A stretch of 64,000 nt of DNA from Kribbella jiaozuonensis (GCF_005233875.1 NZ_SZPZ01000004.1:1054001-1118000); one strand, 5' to 3'. Shown: positions 24,975 through 34,379, counted from the stretch's first letter. Numbers and translations are program-made. Notes: generated by a model from the letters alone, not told the origin.

Positions 24975-26045
24975 CTAGCTCCCTGGCGAAGCGGTCGCGA
25001 GCGCCGGGATGAAAGCGCGTGCGTTGTCCCCTTCGACGAGCGCCGCCAGATCGTCCGGCAGTCCGAGTCCCGAAATCGTCCAGCGCCCGGTCGGCGGTAT
25101 CTCGCTCGACGAGTAGGCGAAGGCCTCGTCGCTGCTGGCCAGGAAACGCAAGTACATCCGGTAGTCCTCGACGTCTGGCGGCGCGCAGTCCGTACCGAGC
25201 AGGACCCGGTCCGGATGACGCTCGATCAGCGCCCGGGTCCGTCGCGGCTGGCGGCCGAGCTCGGCGATCCGTGCGGCCAGGTCGACGCGATAGTTCGGAC
25301 AGCTGTCGAGCATCTGCTCGACCCAGTCGAGGTTCTCGGCGAGGCAACCGACGTGGGCGCCGATGAAACGAACCTGCGGATGCCCGGCGACGACAGCCTC
25401 GAACGCGTCGAGCAATCGCTGCAGCGGCGGGAACTCAGGTCCGTGAAAGTGCCAGTCCGGATGCCGCAGCAGCTCCTCGAGCCTCTCGTTGCGACGGTCG
25501 AGCGGCTGGAAGAACGCGACCGGGTCGGCAGTATGGATGAGCGCCGGAACGCCGGACTCGGCCAACGCCTCCCACAACGGCTCCAGGCGAGGATCATCGA
25601 GGAAGATCAACTCCGACCGCTCGTCGCGGACCCGGAGCCCGATGTCCTTCCACAGCTTGAGCCCCGCCGCGCCACGGCGTACCGAATCACTCAGTGAGGC
25701 AGCCATCCGGTCGCCCCAGCCTGGCGTCGAGGTGTCGGTCCAGTCGACTCGGGCGAACGTCACGAAGCGCCCGGGATAGCGACGGTCGTACCGGTCGAGG
25801 TTCGCCTCGAGCTCGTCGTCCCACTCACCGTCGAGATTCACGATGGTCGCCACACCCGACTCGTCCATCGTCGCGATCAGCGCGTCCGGATCAGGCACCC
25901 GCCAGACCCCGGTGTTACGTCGTCCGAGATGGTTGTGAACATCCACGATCGGCGCCGCCGGAGCCGTCACCGACGTCACCGCGGCACTCATCATCGACAC
26001 CGGAGCAAAGTCCCGCAGCCGGATATCACCGAGTCCTTCGGCCAT
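24975..26045 (-). CDS. Amidohydrolase-family metal-dependent hydrolase
   Basis: A 356-residue protein of the amidohydrolase-2 type. The metal motif VDVHNHLG is near the N-terminus. Later His/Asp positions are PALIHTADPVAFF, RFIGAHVGCLAENLDW and LLGTDCAPPD. ATG 26045 has GAGGGA close upstream. A downstream Met-Met pair near residue 17 is an alternative start, and the frame is also open to 26105. It opens the operon with the DAO enzyme and an importer. The substrate (amide, lactone or a carboxylate decarboxylated by this fold) cannot be fixed. Confidence 0.85.
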   Translation of the reverse strand: MAEGLGDIRLRDFAPVSMMSAAVTSVTAPAAPIVDVHNHLGRRNTGVWRVPDPDALIATMDESGVATIVNLDGEWDDELEANLDRYDRRYPGRFVTFARVDWTDTSTPGWGDRMAASLSDSVRRGAAGLKLWKDIGLRVRDERSELIFLDDPRLEPLWEALAESGVPALIHTADPVAFFQPLDRRNERLEELLRHPDWHFHGPEFPPLQRLLDAFEAVVAGHPQVRFIGAHVGCLAENLDWVEQMLDSCPNYRVDLAARIAELGRQPRRTRALIERHPDRVLLGTDCAPPDVEDYRMYLRFLASSDEAFAYSSSEIPPTGRWTISGLGLPDDLAALVEGDNARAFIPALATASPGS

Positions 26046-26117
26046 CGTCCCTCGATTCGCAGTTCGGATCAGAAACCAGCGAGACGAAGCTACGATCGAC
26101 AGCAAGGACCTCCAACG

Positions 26118-26142
26118 AACTGATCACTCCAACTGATCACTC
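26118..26142. repeat. Tandem direct repeat AACTGATCACTC, possible operator
   Basis: The 12-mer AACTGATCACTC occurs at 26118-26129 and again at 26131-26142 with one base between, each with a TGATCA dyad. It lies in the divergent gap between the amidohydrolase operon and the amine-oxidase-like gene. A 13-bp period and position in a promoter gap suggest a regulator site. No regulator is encoded next to it. Confidence 0.45.
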
Positions 26143-26220
26143 ACCCGAAGCCACTCCGGTGAGGTATCAGACGCGCGGCCGCTTTCCTCCGAGGTATTGA
26201 AAGATCCAAGGGGGGACGTC

Positions 26221-27786
26221 ATGGCTGAGGAACTTGAGATCATCGTCGAGGAGTATCAGGACGAACTCACCGAGCGGGTCCTGCACTGGCGGGAAGCGCT
26301 GGTGCGGCATGAACGGGTCCGGGAGGAGCTGGGCGACGTCGACCCGGCCGCGCTGAGGGTTCTCGGCCCGACGTTGCCGGGACGAAAGCGGGACGAGAGC
26401 TTCGTTGCAACGGTCTTCGACCCGCGGGAGAACCGGTCGGTCGAGGTGCGGGGCCGACTCGATGGCGACGACGTCGAGGTGACGACGAGTTCGTTCCGGC
26501 CGAATCCGAGCGACCAGGAACTCGGCGCGGCGCTCGAGGCGCTGCGTGAGGATCCGGAGTTCGCCGTACTGCGGGACCGGGACGACGTCGTCGTCTACCA
26601 GCCGATGCCGCCGTTGGCCGACGTCGAACAGGAGGACGGATCGGTCGTACGCAGGGTCGCACTCGGCGTGTTCGACCCGCGGTCGGACCGGCGCCATCGG
26701 TTCGCCGCCGTCGGTGTCAGCGACCGAGTCGTGGAGTGGGATCCCGAGTTCTCACATCCGCTGGACGGGGACTGCGAGGAACACCTGCCGGTCGGTGTCA
26801 ACAGCATGCCTGACGGCGGCGGCCGGGACTGGGTTCGCGTCCGGGTACTGCGTGGCGGCGTAGAGCTGTGGAACCTCGTGGTCGTCCGGCCGCGTGCGTC
26901 CGAGCCATCCCATTTCGGCAAAGGATCCGGCGTCGAACTCAAGCACGTCACCTATCGCGGCCGGCTGGTGCTCTGGCAGGCGCATGTGCCGATTCTCAAC
27001 GTGCTCTACGACGACGGCGTCACGTACCGCGATTGGCAGAACCAGGAAACGCCGTTCATCGCCAACGGCGTCGACCCGGTCGGACCGGGCTGGCGAGTGT
27101 GTACGTCGCCACCGGCAACGATCCTCGAATCCGGTACGGACGCCGGAAACTTCCAAGGCGTCGCCTTCTGGTACGAGGACGGCGAACTGCGGATCGTCAG
27201 CGAGGTCCAGGCCGGCTGGTACCGCTACATGTCGGACTGGCGGCTGCGCGACGACGGCACCATCGCACCACGATTCGGATTCGCCGGCACCCGCAATCCA
27301 CGCACCTGCATGCCACACCAGCACCACGTCTACTGGCGCCTGGACTTCGACATCGAAGGCACCGGCAACGACGTCGTAGAGGAACGCGGCCTGCTCTTCC
27401 CCCACCTTCCACTGTGGTGGCGCCTCGTCCGGGAAACCAAGCGGACCCGCTCGCTCTTCGCCCGCCGCTGGCGTGTACTCGACTCCGTCAGCGGTCGCGG
27501 CTACGCCATCAACCCAGGAACAACAGACGGCACCGCCGACTCCTACGGCGTCGCCGACCTCTGGTTCCTGCGCTACCGATTCACCGAACTCGACGACGGC
27601 GTCAGCGTCGTCGGCGGAACACCAGCCGACACCCAATGCCGACTCGACCAGTACCTGACCGCCGAATCAATCAACTCCACCGACGTAGCCATCTGGTACG
27701 CCGGCCACTTCCGCCACGACGAGACCCACCCCACCCCCCACCAAGGCCACATCGTCGGCCCAGAACTACGACCAATCAACTGGTGA
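26221..27786 (+). CDS. Divergent copper-amine-oxidase-like protein
   Basis: A 521-residue protein. N-terminal 90 residues form a small alpha/beta domain like the CuAO N2/N3 domains. The C-terminal half keeps the CuAO layout. WYRYMSDWRLRDDGTIAP aligns with the cofactor segment N-Y-D-Y-x-x-D-W of amine oxidases. PHQHHVYWRLDFDIEG matches the copper HxH motif. WYAGHFRHDETHP resembles the third-His region. The Tyr at the topaquinone position is kept, but the flanking Asn and Asp are Trp and Arg, and the catalytic-base Asp region is not recognisable. ATG 26221 follows AGGGGGG. Oxidase activity is uncertain. No signal peptide. Confidence 0.62.
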   Translation: MAEELEIIVEEYQDELTERVLHWREALVRHERVREELGDVDPAALRVLGPTLPGRKRDESFVATVFDPRENRSVEVRGRLDGDDVEVTTSSFRPNPSDQELGAALEALREDPEFAVLRDRDDVVVYQPMPPLADVEQEDGSVVRRVALGVFDPRSDRRHRFAAVGVSDRVVEWDPEFSHPLDGDCEEHLPVGVNSMPDGGGRDWVRVRVLRGGVELWNLVVVRPRASEPSHFGKGSGVELKHVTYRGRLVLWQAHVPILNVLYDDGVTYRDWQNQETPFIANGVDPVGPGWRVCTSPPATILESGTDAGNFQGVAFWYEDGELRIVSEVQAGWYRYMSDWRLRDDGTIAPRFGFAGTRNPRTCMPHQHHVYWRLDFDIEGTGNDVVEERGLLFPHLPLWWRLVRETKRTRSLFARRWRVLDSVSGRGYAINPGTTDGTADSYGVADLWFLRYRFTELDDGVSVVGGTPADTQCRLDQYLTAESINSTDVAIWYAGHFRHDETHPTPHQGHIVGPELRPINW

Positions 27787-28126
27787 GCTGATCGCAGGCA
27801 TTGTCCGACTAGCTTTTGGGTTCGGTTGTGGTGGCTGAGGCGTGCGGGGGCTACATCAGTTCGGCGGAGGTCCCCGGTGCCGAGGAAATTCGCCCGAGCC
27901 AGCGCTTTACGAGATCAGCTCGCCGAGGGATGCCGGCGCCTCGAATCTCCCTGATCTATACGTCTCGAAGATCTGAAAGTGGCTAAGGGCTCGCTGGTTT
28001 GCATTCGATTCGGTGACTACCGACCATCCAGGTCGTCGATCCGTCGTGCGTCCTGGCCTTCAGTGTGTAGCGACCTGTCCACATCTGTTCGTCGTCGACC
28101 ACAACGCGCCGATGTGTCCTGCGACA
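27787..28126. other. Gap of 340 bp without recognised gene
   Basis: No open frame here has coding character. It separates the rightward amine-oxidase-like gene from a leftward helical-protein gene, so it should hold two terminators, but no strong stem-loop was found by eye. Confidence 0.5.
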
Positions 28127-28774
28127 TCAGGCGGCGGTTCGGCCGGCTTGCCAGGTGTCCAGTTGATCGATCAGGACGGACGCTGCCAGATTGAAATCGA
28201 CGAGTGCTTGCCGTGATCTGGTGACCGGCGCCTTCACCACCTCGTCCATGGCACGTTCCAGTTCGGACAGATGCCGCCTCCAACTCGGCAGCGAGTCGAG
28301 TACGTTGCCGACTCGTAGTTCCGCGATGGCCTGATGAGCTTCGCCGACCTTGCCCATGACATCAGCTTCAGCATTCTGTCGGCGAGCACTCACGAGGGTT
28401 TGAACGGCACCCATGCAGGTGGCCAACTGCTTCCTTGCTTGGTCGAGTCTCTGAAGCTCATCCGCGCGACGTTGTTCGGTGATCTGTCGCAACTCGTCCG
28501 CTTCCTGCTGACGTTTGCGAGCTGATCTCGAGCTGACTACGACCGCGGCCCCCGCGCCGGCAGCAGCAAGCAGCGAGATGCCATATGCGCCGTACACCAC
28601 CGAATCATCAACCGCTGCAAGCGGAACAGCCTTCGGCATCACTCGCAACGTGCGATAGGAGACACCAACAGGCTCCGACAATGGCATGGTGCCGGCGTGC
28701 GCTTGGGCTACCCCAGGCAGGAAGCACGCGGCCGTTATCGCGACTGCCCCGCACAACCGGAGGAGCTTCCTCAT
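28127..28774 (-). CDS. Secreted/membrane-anchored helical protein of unknown function
   Basis: A 215-residue protein with a signal-like N-terminus (LCGAVAITAACFLPGVAQAHA), an ectodomain of about 30 residues, one membrane helix (VYGAYGISLLAAAGAGAAVVV) and a long charged coiled-coil-like region (ARKRQQEADELRQITEQRRA). The rest is helical, ending in SELERAMDEVVKAPVTRSRQ. I do not recognise the family. ATG 28774 overlaps by 4 nt the stop of the upstream gene, which also encodes a one-helix membrane protein with a cytosolic helical part. The two probably form a complex. Confidence 0.65.
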   Translation of the reverse strand: MRKLLRLCGAVAITAACFLPGVAQAHAGTMPLSEPVGVSYRTLRVMPKAVPLAAVDDSVVYGAYGISLLAAAGAGAAVVVSSRSARKRQQEADELRQITEQRRADELQRLDQARKQLATCMGAVQTLVSARRQNAEADVMGKVGEAHQAIAELRVGNVLDSLPSWRRHLSELERAMDEVVKAPVTRSRQALVDFNLAASVLIDQLDTWQAGRTAA

Positions 28775-29375
28775 ACCGATCCTCCCTTTTCGAGCTGGAT
28801 CCGCTGCGCCGCCGTCCGCAAGCCTGTCAGCGTCTTGTCGAGAGTCTCAATGCTCTCGCCGGCCCGCTGCCTGTCGACGTGCCCTACCTTCGTCGCCTCG
28901 AACAGCTCTGCAACAGCTCCATTGACCTCCCCCACGAGTTCGACGCGTTCCTCCTCCTTGGCACCGAGGATCGTCCATGCACACGCGAGGAGCTCCTGAG
29001 ACTCTCCCACGCAGTTCTCGTAGCGGTAGTAATAGCAGCGATCTCGGTCGACTTCTTGCCCGGATAGCCCAGAACTGCTGCCTCGTTGAGAGTGGCAGCT
29101 GCTTCTTGCAGCTCCTGCGCGCTATCGAACAGCCGACGCACCGCGCCTTCTCTCGCGGTCGTCCGCTGATCCTCCAGCTCGTTCGTTCGCTTCCTCTTCG
29201 CCAGCCTCGTCGTGGTGAAGGCCGTAATCACGCTGGCAAGCACTGCGGCAACAGCCGCGCCGGTAAAGAAGGAACTTGCATCGACGCCCGAGCTCGATGG
29301 CAACGGCCCTGGCGACGGTGATGGCGACGCCGCGCCAACTCCAGCCAGCCACAGCACACATGCAGCCCACACCAT
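28771..29375 (-). pseudogene. Membrane protein of unknown function, frameshifted near 29000
   Basis: From ATG 29375 the frame encodes a signal/TM start (MVWAACVLWLAGVGAA), a Ser/Pro linker, a membrane helix (FFTGAAVAAVLASVITAF), a basic/acidic helix and AAITTATRTAWESL. It then runs into an Arg/Ser-rich tail that looks out of frame. The adjacent frame picks up a normal helical sequence (LLACAWTILGAKEEERVELV, then VGHVDRQRAGESIETLDKTL) and ends at 28771, with an ATGA link to the next gene. One indel around 28990-29020 would restore a single protein of about 200 residues. It may be a true mutation, a sequencing error, or two genes. Confidence 0.55.
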
Positions 29376-30290
29376 GTTGCCGCCCCTCGAGGAGTACAGC
29401 AGCCCCAACCGCACATCGGAGCCCGCGCCAGTCGGCAACTGTGCAGCGCCGCAACGCGCGAGGCCTTCATCCACATATCGCCGCACCTCCTGAACTCGTT
29501 ACATACAGGTCAGACCACGATCAGCCGTAAAGCGCGGGTTACAGGACAAGTCGTTGGCCGCGGGGTTGTCAGCGCCCCTGTCCACCCTCCCTGGGTGTCT
29601 CAACCTTCGGGAGACGACTGACAGCCTCGATGAATGGTGAGTCCACCAGCCGGGCCGGAGTCGTTGCCCTCTGCCGCAGTACAGCCCACACCGCGGCGCG
29701 GGCAACTCATCGAGCTGCTCATCGGTAAGCGGGTATTCAGCTCCGGGAGCGAGGTACTGCCTTCTCCGCATCGATGACGCAGGGGCACTTTCGACCGATG
29801 AACTCAGCCGAGTACGCCAACAGGTTCTAGCCGGCGAGGTCTGGAACGGGCTTGCGTTGATCCGGGGTCATCTTGAGATCAGGCTCCGGCACGCTATACC
29901 TGAACTCGAATCTGCCAAGGTGACCGCAGGGCAGCGTCGCAAACAACGCAATCACGGCCAGCCCGTCGAGGTGGATACTGCCTTGGAGGCTGTTGAGATC
30001 GCGACCACGGCCTTCGGCTCTTGCATTCGGCGGAGGGAAACCAGAGCGGATCGAACACCGAGTATGCGCAACCTCATCCCGCTGATGCCCGGGGATCTAG
30101 GCCGGCGACACCGTATCGCCGTGCTGGCAAGGCTACGTGTGCATCGAGTTCTGGTTGCGCTCTTGAGCGCTCCGACCAGAAGACGCGTTGGCACTCCGCT
30201 GGGGACAGCGAGACAAGAATCGACCCATACCGGTGCCGATGGAGTCATTGAGCGGCTTCGACGACCGACGACCCCGCGTACGGTGATCCA
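29376..30290. other. About 0.9 kb without a convincing gene
   Basis: Frames here are broken or lack the strong third-position G/C bias of the neighbours. A rightward frame from about 29760 to 30348 (VRQQVLAGEVWNGLALIRGH within it) and a leftward one at 29499-29771 (PLTDEQLDELPA) have short stretches that look protein-like. Neither has a family match I recognise, and the two conflict. I treat this as decayed sequence. Confidence 0.4.
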
Positions 30291-30608
30291 TCAGGCGCCT
30301 GACGTGATTACCGCGGATGCGGTCAGCGGCTCACCGACGAAGGAGTAGCGTCCGGTCTTCCACACCAGGACGGACTCGTCAGTCTCAGGGTTGTACCACC
30401 AGCATTTCTCCCACCACTGCGTATCGTCGAAAATCCAAGTGACACGCGTGTCGGGTTCGTACTGCCGGTTACTGGGCCAAACCCTGTCCTCGGGGTCCTC
30501 GGTCGGCTTTCGCTGAGTTCTGATCAGAACCGCATGAATGTCATGCCGCGGCTGAGTGCGCTCCCGATCGGCGTACACCTCGAGACGAGACGCAAGGACG
30601 GTGCTCAC
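30291..30608 (-). CDS. Small protein of unknown function, Trp-rich C-terminus
   Basis: A 105-residue frame from GTG 30608. It contains LASRLEVYADRERTQPRHD and a Trp/Tyr-rich segment WIFDDTQWWEKCWWYNPETD followed by VLVWKTGRYSFVGEPL. I do not recognise the family. The GTG overlaps the stop of the upstream frame by 4 nt (GTGA), the same coupling as in the pair at 28127-29375. Codon bias is weaker than in core genes, in keeping with a transferred or fast-evolving gene. A start at 30659 is also open. Confidence 0.45.
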   Translation of the reverse strand: MSTVLASRLEVYADRERTQPRHDIHAVLIRTQRKPTEDPEDRVWPSNRQYEPDTRVTWIFDDTQWWEKCWWYNPETDESVLVWKTGRYSFVGEPLTASAVITSGA

Positions 30609-30997
30609 CCTCTGAGGGATCGACAGCACGTAAGCATGAACTCGCAGTCCAACGCGCATTGTGCGGAAGAGGTCGCCTTCGCGAAATTCCGCACGCTGAG
30701 TGAGGCCTGTGCCCGCTCCATCTGCCCGATCAGTTTGTCCAGTACGTCCAGTCTTTCCCGCGCAATCTGGATCGACTGTCCCGCAATCTTAACCTCGGTC
30801 GCGTTGTCGAGCCCCCTCGCCACGCAAGTTCCACGTCCGGCAGCATCCCCTACTTCGAGGGTGGCGGTGGAAGGCTCCGGCGGCAAGGTTGTTGTAGACA
30901 GGTTCGATTGCCGACGACTTCTCGGTATCCCGGAGCTGTTGCCAATCTCCGATACCCGCAGTCGGATCGCGGAAGCTGCAATGCAAACCGACGGCAC
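30605..30997 (-). CDS. Small helical protein of unknown function, start unresolved
   Basis: The C-terminal 65 residues look protein-like: NATEVKIAGQSIQIARERLD, VLDKLIGQMERAQASLSVRN, then FAKATSSAQCALDCEF. They suggest an amphipathic helical bundle. The N-terminal part from 30997 (CIAASAIRLRVSEIGNSSG) looks non-native. A neighbouring frame at 30789-31001 (FRDPTAGIGDWQQLRDTEKS) looks better there, so a frameshift near 30870 is possible. It is coupled to the 105-residue gene by GTGA. It lies 123 nt downstream of the SARP regulator stop. Confidence 0.35.
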   Translation of the reverse strand: MPSVCIAASAIRLRVSEIGNSSGIPRSRRQSNLSTTTLPPEPSTATLEVGDAAGRGTCVARGLDNATEVKIAGQSIQIARERLDVLDKLIGQMERAQASLSVRNFAKATSSAQCALDCEFMLTCCRSLRG

Positions 30998-31120
30998 TCA
31001 ACGCTCGGTCCTAAGGGACTTCGCATCGATCGGTGCAGATCGCTCGTCGCCGTCGGTTCGAGCGAGCTGGTGCGCCAGCTGCGCCGGTGTGCTTGTCGAC
31101 GATAAGCGGATGGACGCTGG

Positions 31121-34100
31121 CTACTCCAGAGTGGCGAGGAACTGTGCAGTGCGGCGGGTGAAGAGGCGGGCTTCGGAGGTGGTGGAGGTGGTGTGGGCTG
31201 CGGTGGCGGCGGCTCGGATTGTGGCGAGTGGGGCGTTGGTGGCTTGGAGTTGGTGGGCTCGGACGAGGTGTAGGAGGCTCTCGGCGTAGCGCTGGCCGTG
31301 GGTGTCGAGGCTGCGGTCGGCCTGGTCTAGTACGGCGCCGGCCTTGGATGGGGTTCCGGCTGCGAGGAGCATTTCGGCGTGGAGGGCGTAGAAGTAGGCC
31401 AGGCCGGTGCGCGGCGGGTTGACGAGGGTCTTGGCGATGATGGCTTCGGCCTCCTCGGCTGCCCCGGCCGGATCGTTGCCGAGCAGGGCCATCGCCCAGC
31501 AGCGTTCGATCCGGACGCGCGAGCCGAAGTAGGCGTAGACATGTTCGGGGTCGGCGGCTGCGGCGCGATCCGCAGCGTGCAAAGCCCAGACTGGATCGCC
31601 TGCCATTACGCCGGCCATCGAGGCGAAGTAGGCCCAGATCGAGAGCGCGAACGGATCGTCGGTGGCTGCCTCCAACGTGTCGAGGAGCTTCCGCGATCCG
31701 TCCAGGTCATCGAGGTGTACGGCGGTCAGCATGGCGTGCATCGGTGGCCAGTTCAGGTGCAGATCGCGTCGGAGTGGATCGGTCTCGCGGCGCGCGAGCT
31801 TGTCCAAGGTGTCGCGGTCGATGCGGTTCAGGCACCGGTAGGCCTCGCCGACATTGCCGATGTCCCACTGGTGAACGCCCCAGGCGCTGAGTCCGTACGC
31901 ACGCACGACCGGGTCGGACGACGCCTCGCCATGATCGAGCAACCGTCGAGCCAGGCGCCCTCCGCGGTTGATCTGCATCCCTTGCGTACTGGCGATCCAG
32001 CGAGTGAAGAGGAAGTCGGCGGCGGTCGGCTCCCGGCCGAGTCTGCGCGCGACGGCTTCCGCGCGTTCCAGCAAGTCCGGCGCGGAACCGACGTACCCGA
32101 CTCGCATGCCGACGACAGAGGTGAGCTGCGAGAGTGCGGACAGCTCGAGCTCCGGCAGGTCAGTTGAGCGGGCGATCCGGACCGCCCGCTCCAAGTGCCG
32201 CTCCGCCGCCTCGAATGCGGACTTGTTCGCGGCACAGCGGCCCGCGGCGACGAGAGCGTTCGCGATCCGCGCCGGTTCGACGAGCGGACCCGCGGCCCAC
32301 AGGTGGTAGGCCAGTCGCTCGGCGACCTCCTCGCCGCCGACCGACTCGAGAGCTGTTCCAATCCGCAGATGCAGCTCGGTCGCCTGCCGCGTCGGCATGA
32401 TCCCGACGACTGCCTCACGCACCAGGTCATGCGCGAACGAACACGAGAACGGATCACCGGCCACCACGTCAATCAGACCGAGAGCCTGCAGTGGCTCGAG
32501 TCGCGCAAGGCAGATCTCGACGGTCAGACCGGCCGCCCGAGCGAGCAGGTCGAGCTCGACCTCCCGGCCGATCAGAGCGGCGAGCTGAAGCAGCCGCAGT
32601 ACGTCGTCGTCCAGATCGGCAATCCGGTCCCTGACCACGTCCCGCACGGTCGACGGCGGCTCTGGCACCATCGCCGCGTCCTCCGTGAGCCCGCCCCGGC
32701 CGGTTAGATAGCGCGAGAGTTCACGGACGAAGAACGGGTTCCCCGCCGTCCGCTCGAAGATTCGCCGAGTCACACCAGCATCGGGAACCGCGCCCGTCTC
32801 GCGGCGAACGAGCTCGCCGACCTCGGCGACGTCAAGCGGCCCGAGTCTGGTACGGCGATGGCCGGGCAGCCGACTCGCCGATGCGAGCGTCCGCGCCACC
32901 TCGGGGTGTGGAGCGGGTCCTCGATCCCGCAGCGCGCCGATCACGACCGCGCCGCCGGGCAGCCTGTCCACCAGGTGCGTGAACAAGTCCAAGGAAGCGA
33001 CGTCGGCCCACTGCAGATCGTCGATGACGATCAGCACGGGTTGCCGCGCCGAGACCTTGCCGGTCATCGCAACCACACTCTCGGCGAGCCGGAACTGCGC
33101 ACTGCTTCCCGGAGGCAGCTGACCGTCGAGTGCAGCGTCGCTCGGCTCCAGCAGGCGCGCCAACTCGTCGTTCAGCACCGTCTCGCGTTCGCCTGCAGAC
33201 AGGCGATCCGCGATCGCTCTGACGACTTGCACCCACGGCCACATCGACGGAGTACCGTCACCGGGAAGGCAGTTGCCCCAGACAACCAACGCTCCGCGGG
33301 CGCCCGCCTCCGCGGCGGCCTGCTCCAGCAGCCGGGTCTTCCCGACCCCTGGCTCACCCTCCACGAGTAGTACGCCGGAGCCGCCGCCGAGGGCCGAACC
33401 AACCAGCTGCCGCACCTGGACAAGCTCCTCCGCACGGCCGACCAGACCACCTCCCAATGACTCACCGTCCACGAGCTGCCCCACCGACTGGGTTGTCGTA
33501 CGGCGGAGTACGCGCTGCTGCGCAGCCTGCAAAGCCTCACCGGGGTCGATGCCGAGGTCCTCCGCAAGCCGGCCTTGAACCGTCCGATAGACCTCCAGCG
33601 CCTCCGCTTGCCGACCGGCCGCGCCCAGCGCACGCACGAGACTGGCCTGGACGGGTTCGTGCAATGGCGCCATCGTGGCGGCGCGGCGCAGGGACGGCAG
33701 CACCTGCGTCGGGTGTCCCAACGAGATGGCGATCTCCGTGGCGGCGACGCAGGCATCGAAGTACTCGGCCGCCAATCCGGCGAAGATCGACTCCGCGCCC
33801 GGCCCGTGGTCCATGCCCTCGGCTGCCGGCCCGCGCCACAGGCGCACCCCGCGTGAATACCAGTCCAGCGCGGTTTCCGGATGCGACTCGGCCCCTGCGA
33901 GCGCGCAGTACTCACGGAAGTCGGCCAGGTCGAGCATGCCCGGACCGGTCGCGAACAGATAGCCGCTGCCGTGGCGCTGCAAGTAGGACCCGCTTCCTCG
34001 CGCCGCGAGGTCGGGCTCGAGCAGGCGGCGCAGCGAACCGACGTACTTGTGCAGCACGTTGAGGGCGCTCCGTGGCGGATCGTCTCCCCAGATCAGGTCG

Positions 34101-34345
34101 ATCAGTTCGTGGGTGCTGGTCGGCTGACCCACCGTCGCCAGGAGGAGAGCTAGCAAGTAGGCCTGTTGACGCGGACCGGTTGCGAGCTCGGCGCCGTTCC
34201 GCCACAGCCGCAGCGGCCCGAGGATCTGGAGGCGCAATCCAGCGTCGACGGACTCGCGACCGTCGTCGACGGAACGGATTGGCCCGGCCACGCAGGCTCC
34301 ACCTGGGTCGATGAGACTGCTTCCTGCCTGACCATTGAAGCCCAT
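31121..34345 (-). CDS. SARP/BTAD-family regulator with AAA ATPase and TPR-like domains
   Basis: A 1074-residue regulator. An OmpR-type winged helix starts near residue 38 (LQILGPLRLWRNGAELATGP) and includes ALNVLHKYVGSLRRLLEPD. The BTAD helical domain follows to about 280 (EALEVYRTVQGRLAEDLGID). A Walker A motif GEPGVGKTRLLEQAA and Walker B VLIVIDDLQWADVASLDL mark the ATPase. The C-terminal 500 residues are TPR-like helices. This is the AfsR/SARP architecture, without a C-terminal LuxR motif. ATG 34345 is preferred because the longer frame overlaps the MFS gene. Target genes are unknown. The MFS exporter upstream is one candidate. Confidence 0.9.
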   Translation of the reverse strand: MGFNGQAGSSLIDPGGACVAGPIRSVDDGRESVDAGLRLQILGPLRLWRNGAELATGPRQQAYLLALLLATVGQPTSTHELIDLIWGDDPPRSALNVLHKYVGSLRRLLEPDLAARGSGSYLQRHGSGYLFATGPGMLDLADFREYCALAGAESHPETALDWYSRGVRLWRGPAAEGMDHGPGAESIFAGLAAEYFDACVAATEIAISLGHPTQVLPSLRRAATMAPLHEPVQASLVRALGAAGRQAEALEVYRTVQGRLAEDLGIDPGEALQAAQQRVLRRTTTQSVGQLVDGESLGGGLVGRAEELVQVRQLVGSALGGGSGVLLVEGEPGVGKTRLLEQAAAEAGARGALVVWGNCLPGDGTPSMWPWVQVVRAIADRLSAGERETVLNDELARLLEPSDAALDGQLPPGSSAQFRLAESVVAMTGKVSARQPVLIVIDDLQWADVASLDLFTHLVDRLPGGAVVIGALRDRGPAPHPEVARTLASASRLPGHRRTRLGPLDVAEVGELVRRETGAVPDAGVTRRIFERTAGNPFFVRELSRYLTGRGGLTEDAAMVPEPPSTVRDVVRDRIADLDDDVLRLLQLAALIGREVELDLLARAAGLTVEICLARLEPLQALGLIDVVAGDPFSCSFAHDLVREAVVGIMPTRQATELHLRIGTALESVGGEEVAERLAYHLWAAGPLVEPARIANALVAAGRCAANKSAFEAAERHLERAVRIARSTDLPELELSALSQLTSVVGMRVGYVGSAPDLLERAEAVARRLGREPTAADFLFTRWIASTQGMQINRGGRLARRLLDHGEASSDPVVRAYGLSAWGVHQWDIGNVGEAYRCLNRIDRDTLDKLARRETDPLRRDLHLNWPPMHAMLTAVHLDDLDGSRKLLDTLEAATDDPFALSIWAYFASMAGVMAGDPVWALHAADRAAAADPEHVYAYFGSRVRIERCWAMALLGNDPAGAAEEAEAIIAKTLVNPPRTGLAYFYALHAEMLLAAGTPSKAGAVLDQADRSLDTHGQRYAESLLHLVRAHQLQATNAPLATIRAAATAAHTTSTTSEARLFTRRTAQFLATLE

Positions 34346-34379
34346 CGCCGCGCCGGAAGGTAGTACGAAAAAGGTTGGC

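Noticed and set aside
29857..30348. Rightward 163-codon gene
   Set aside because: Weak coding bias, no ribosome site, no family, and conflict with leftward frames. Left as uncertain decayed sequence.
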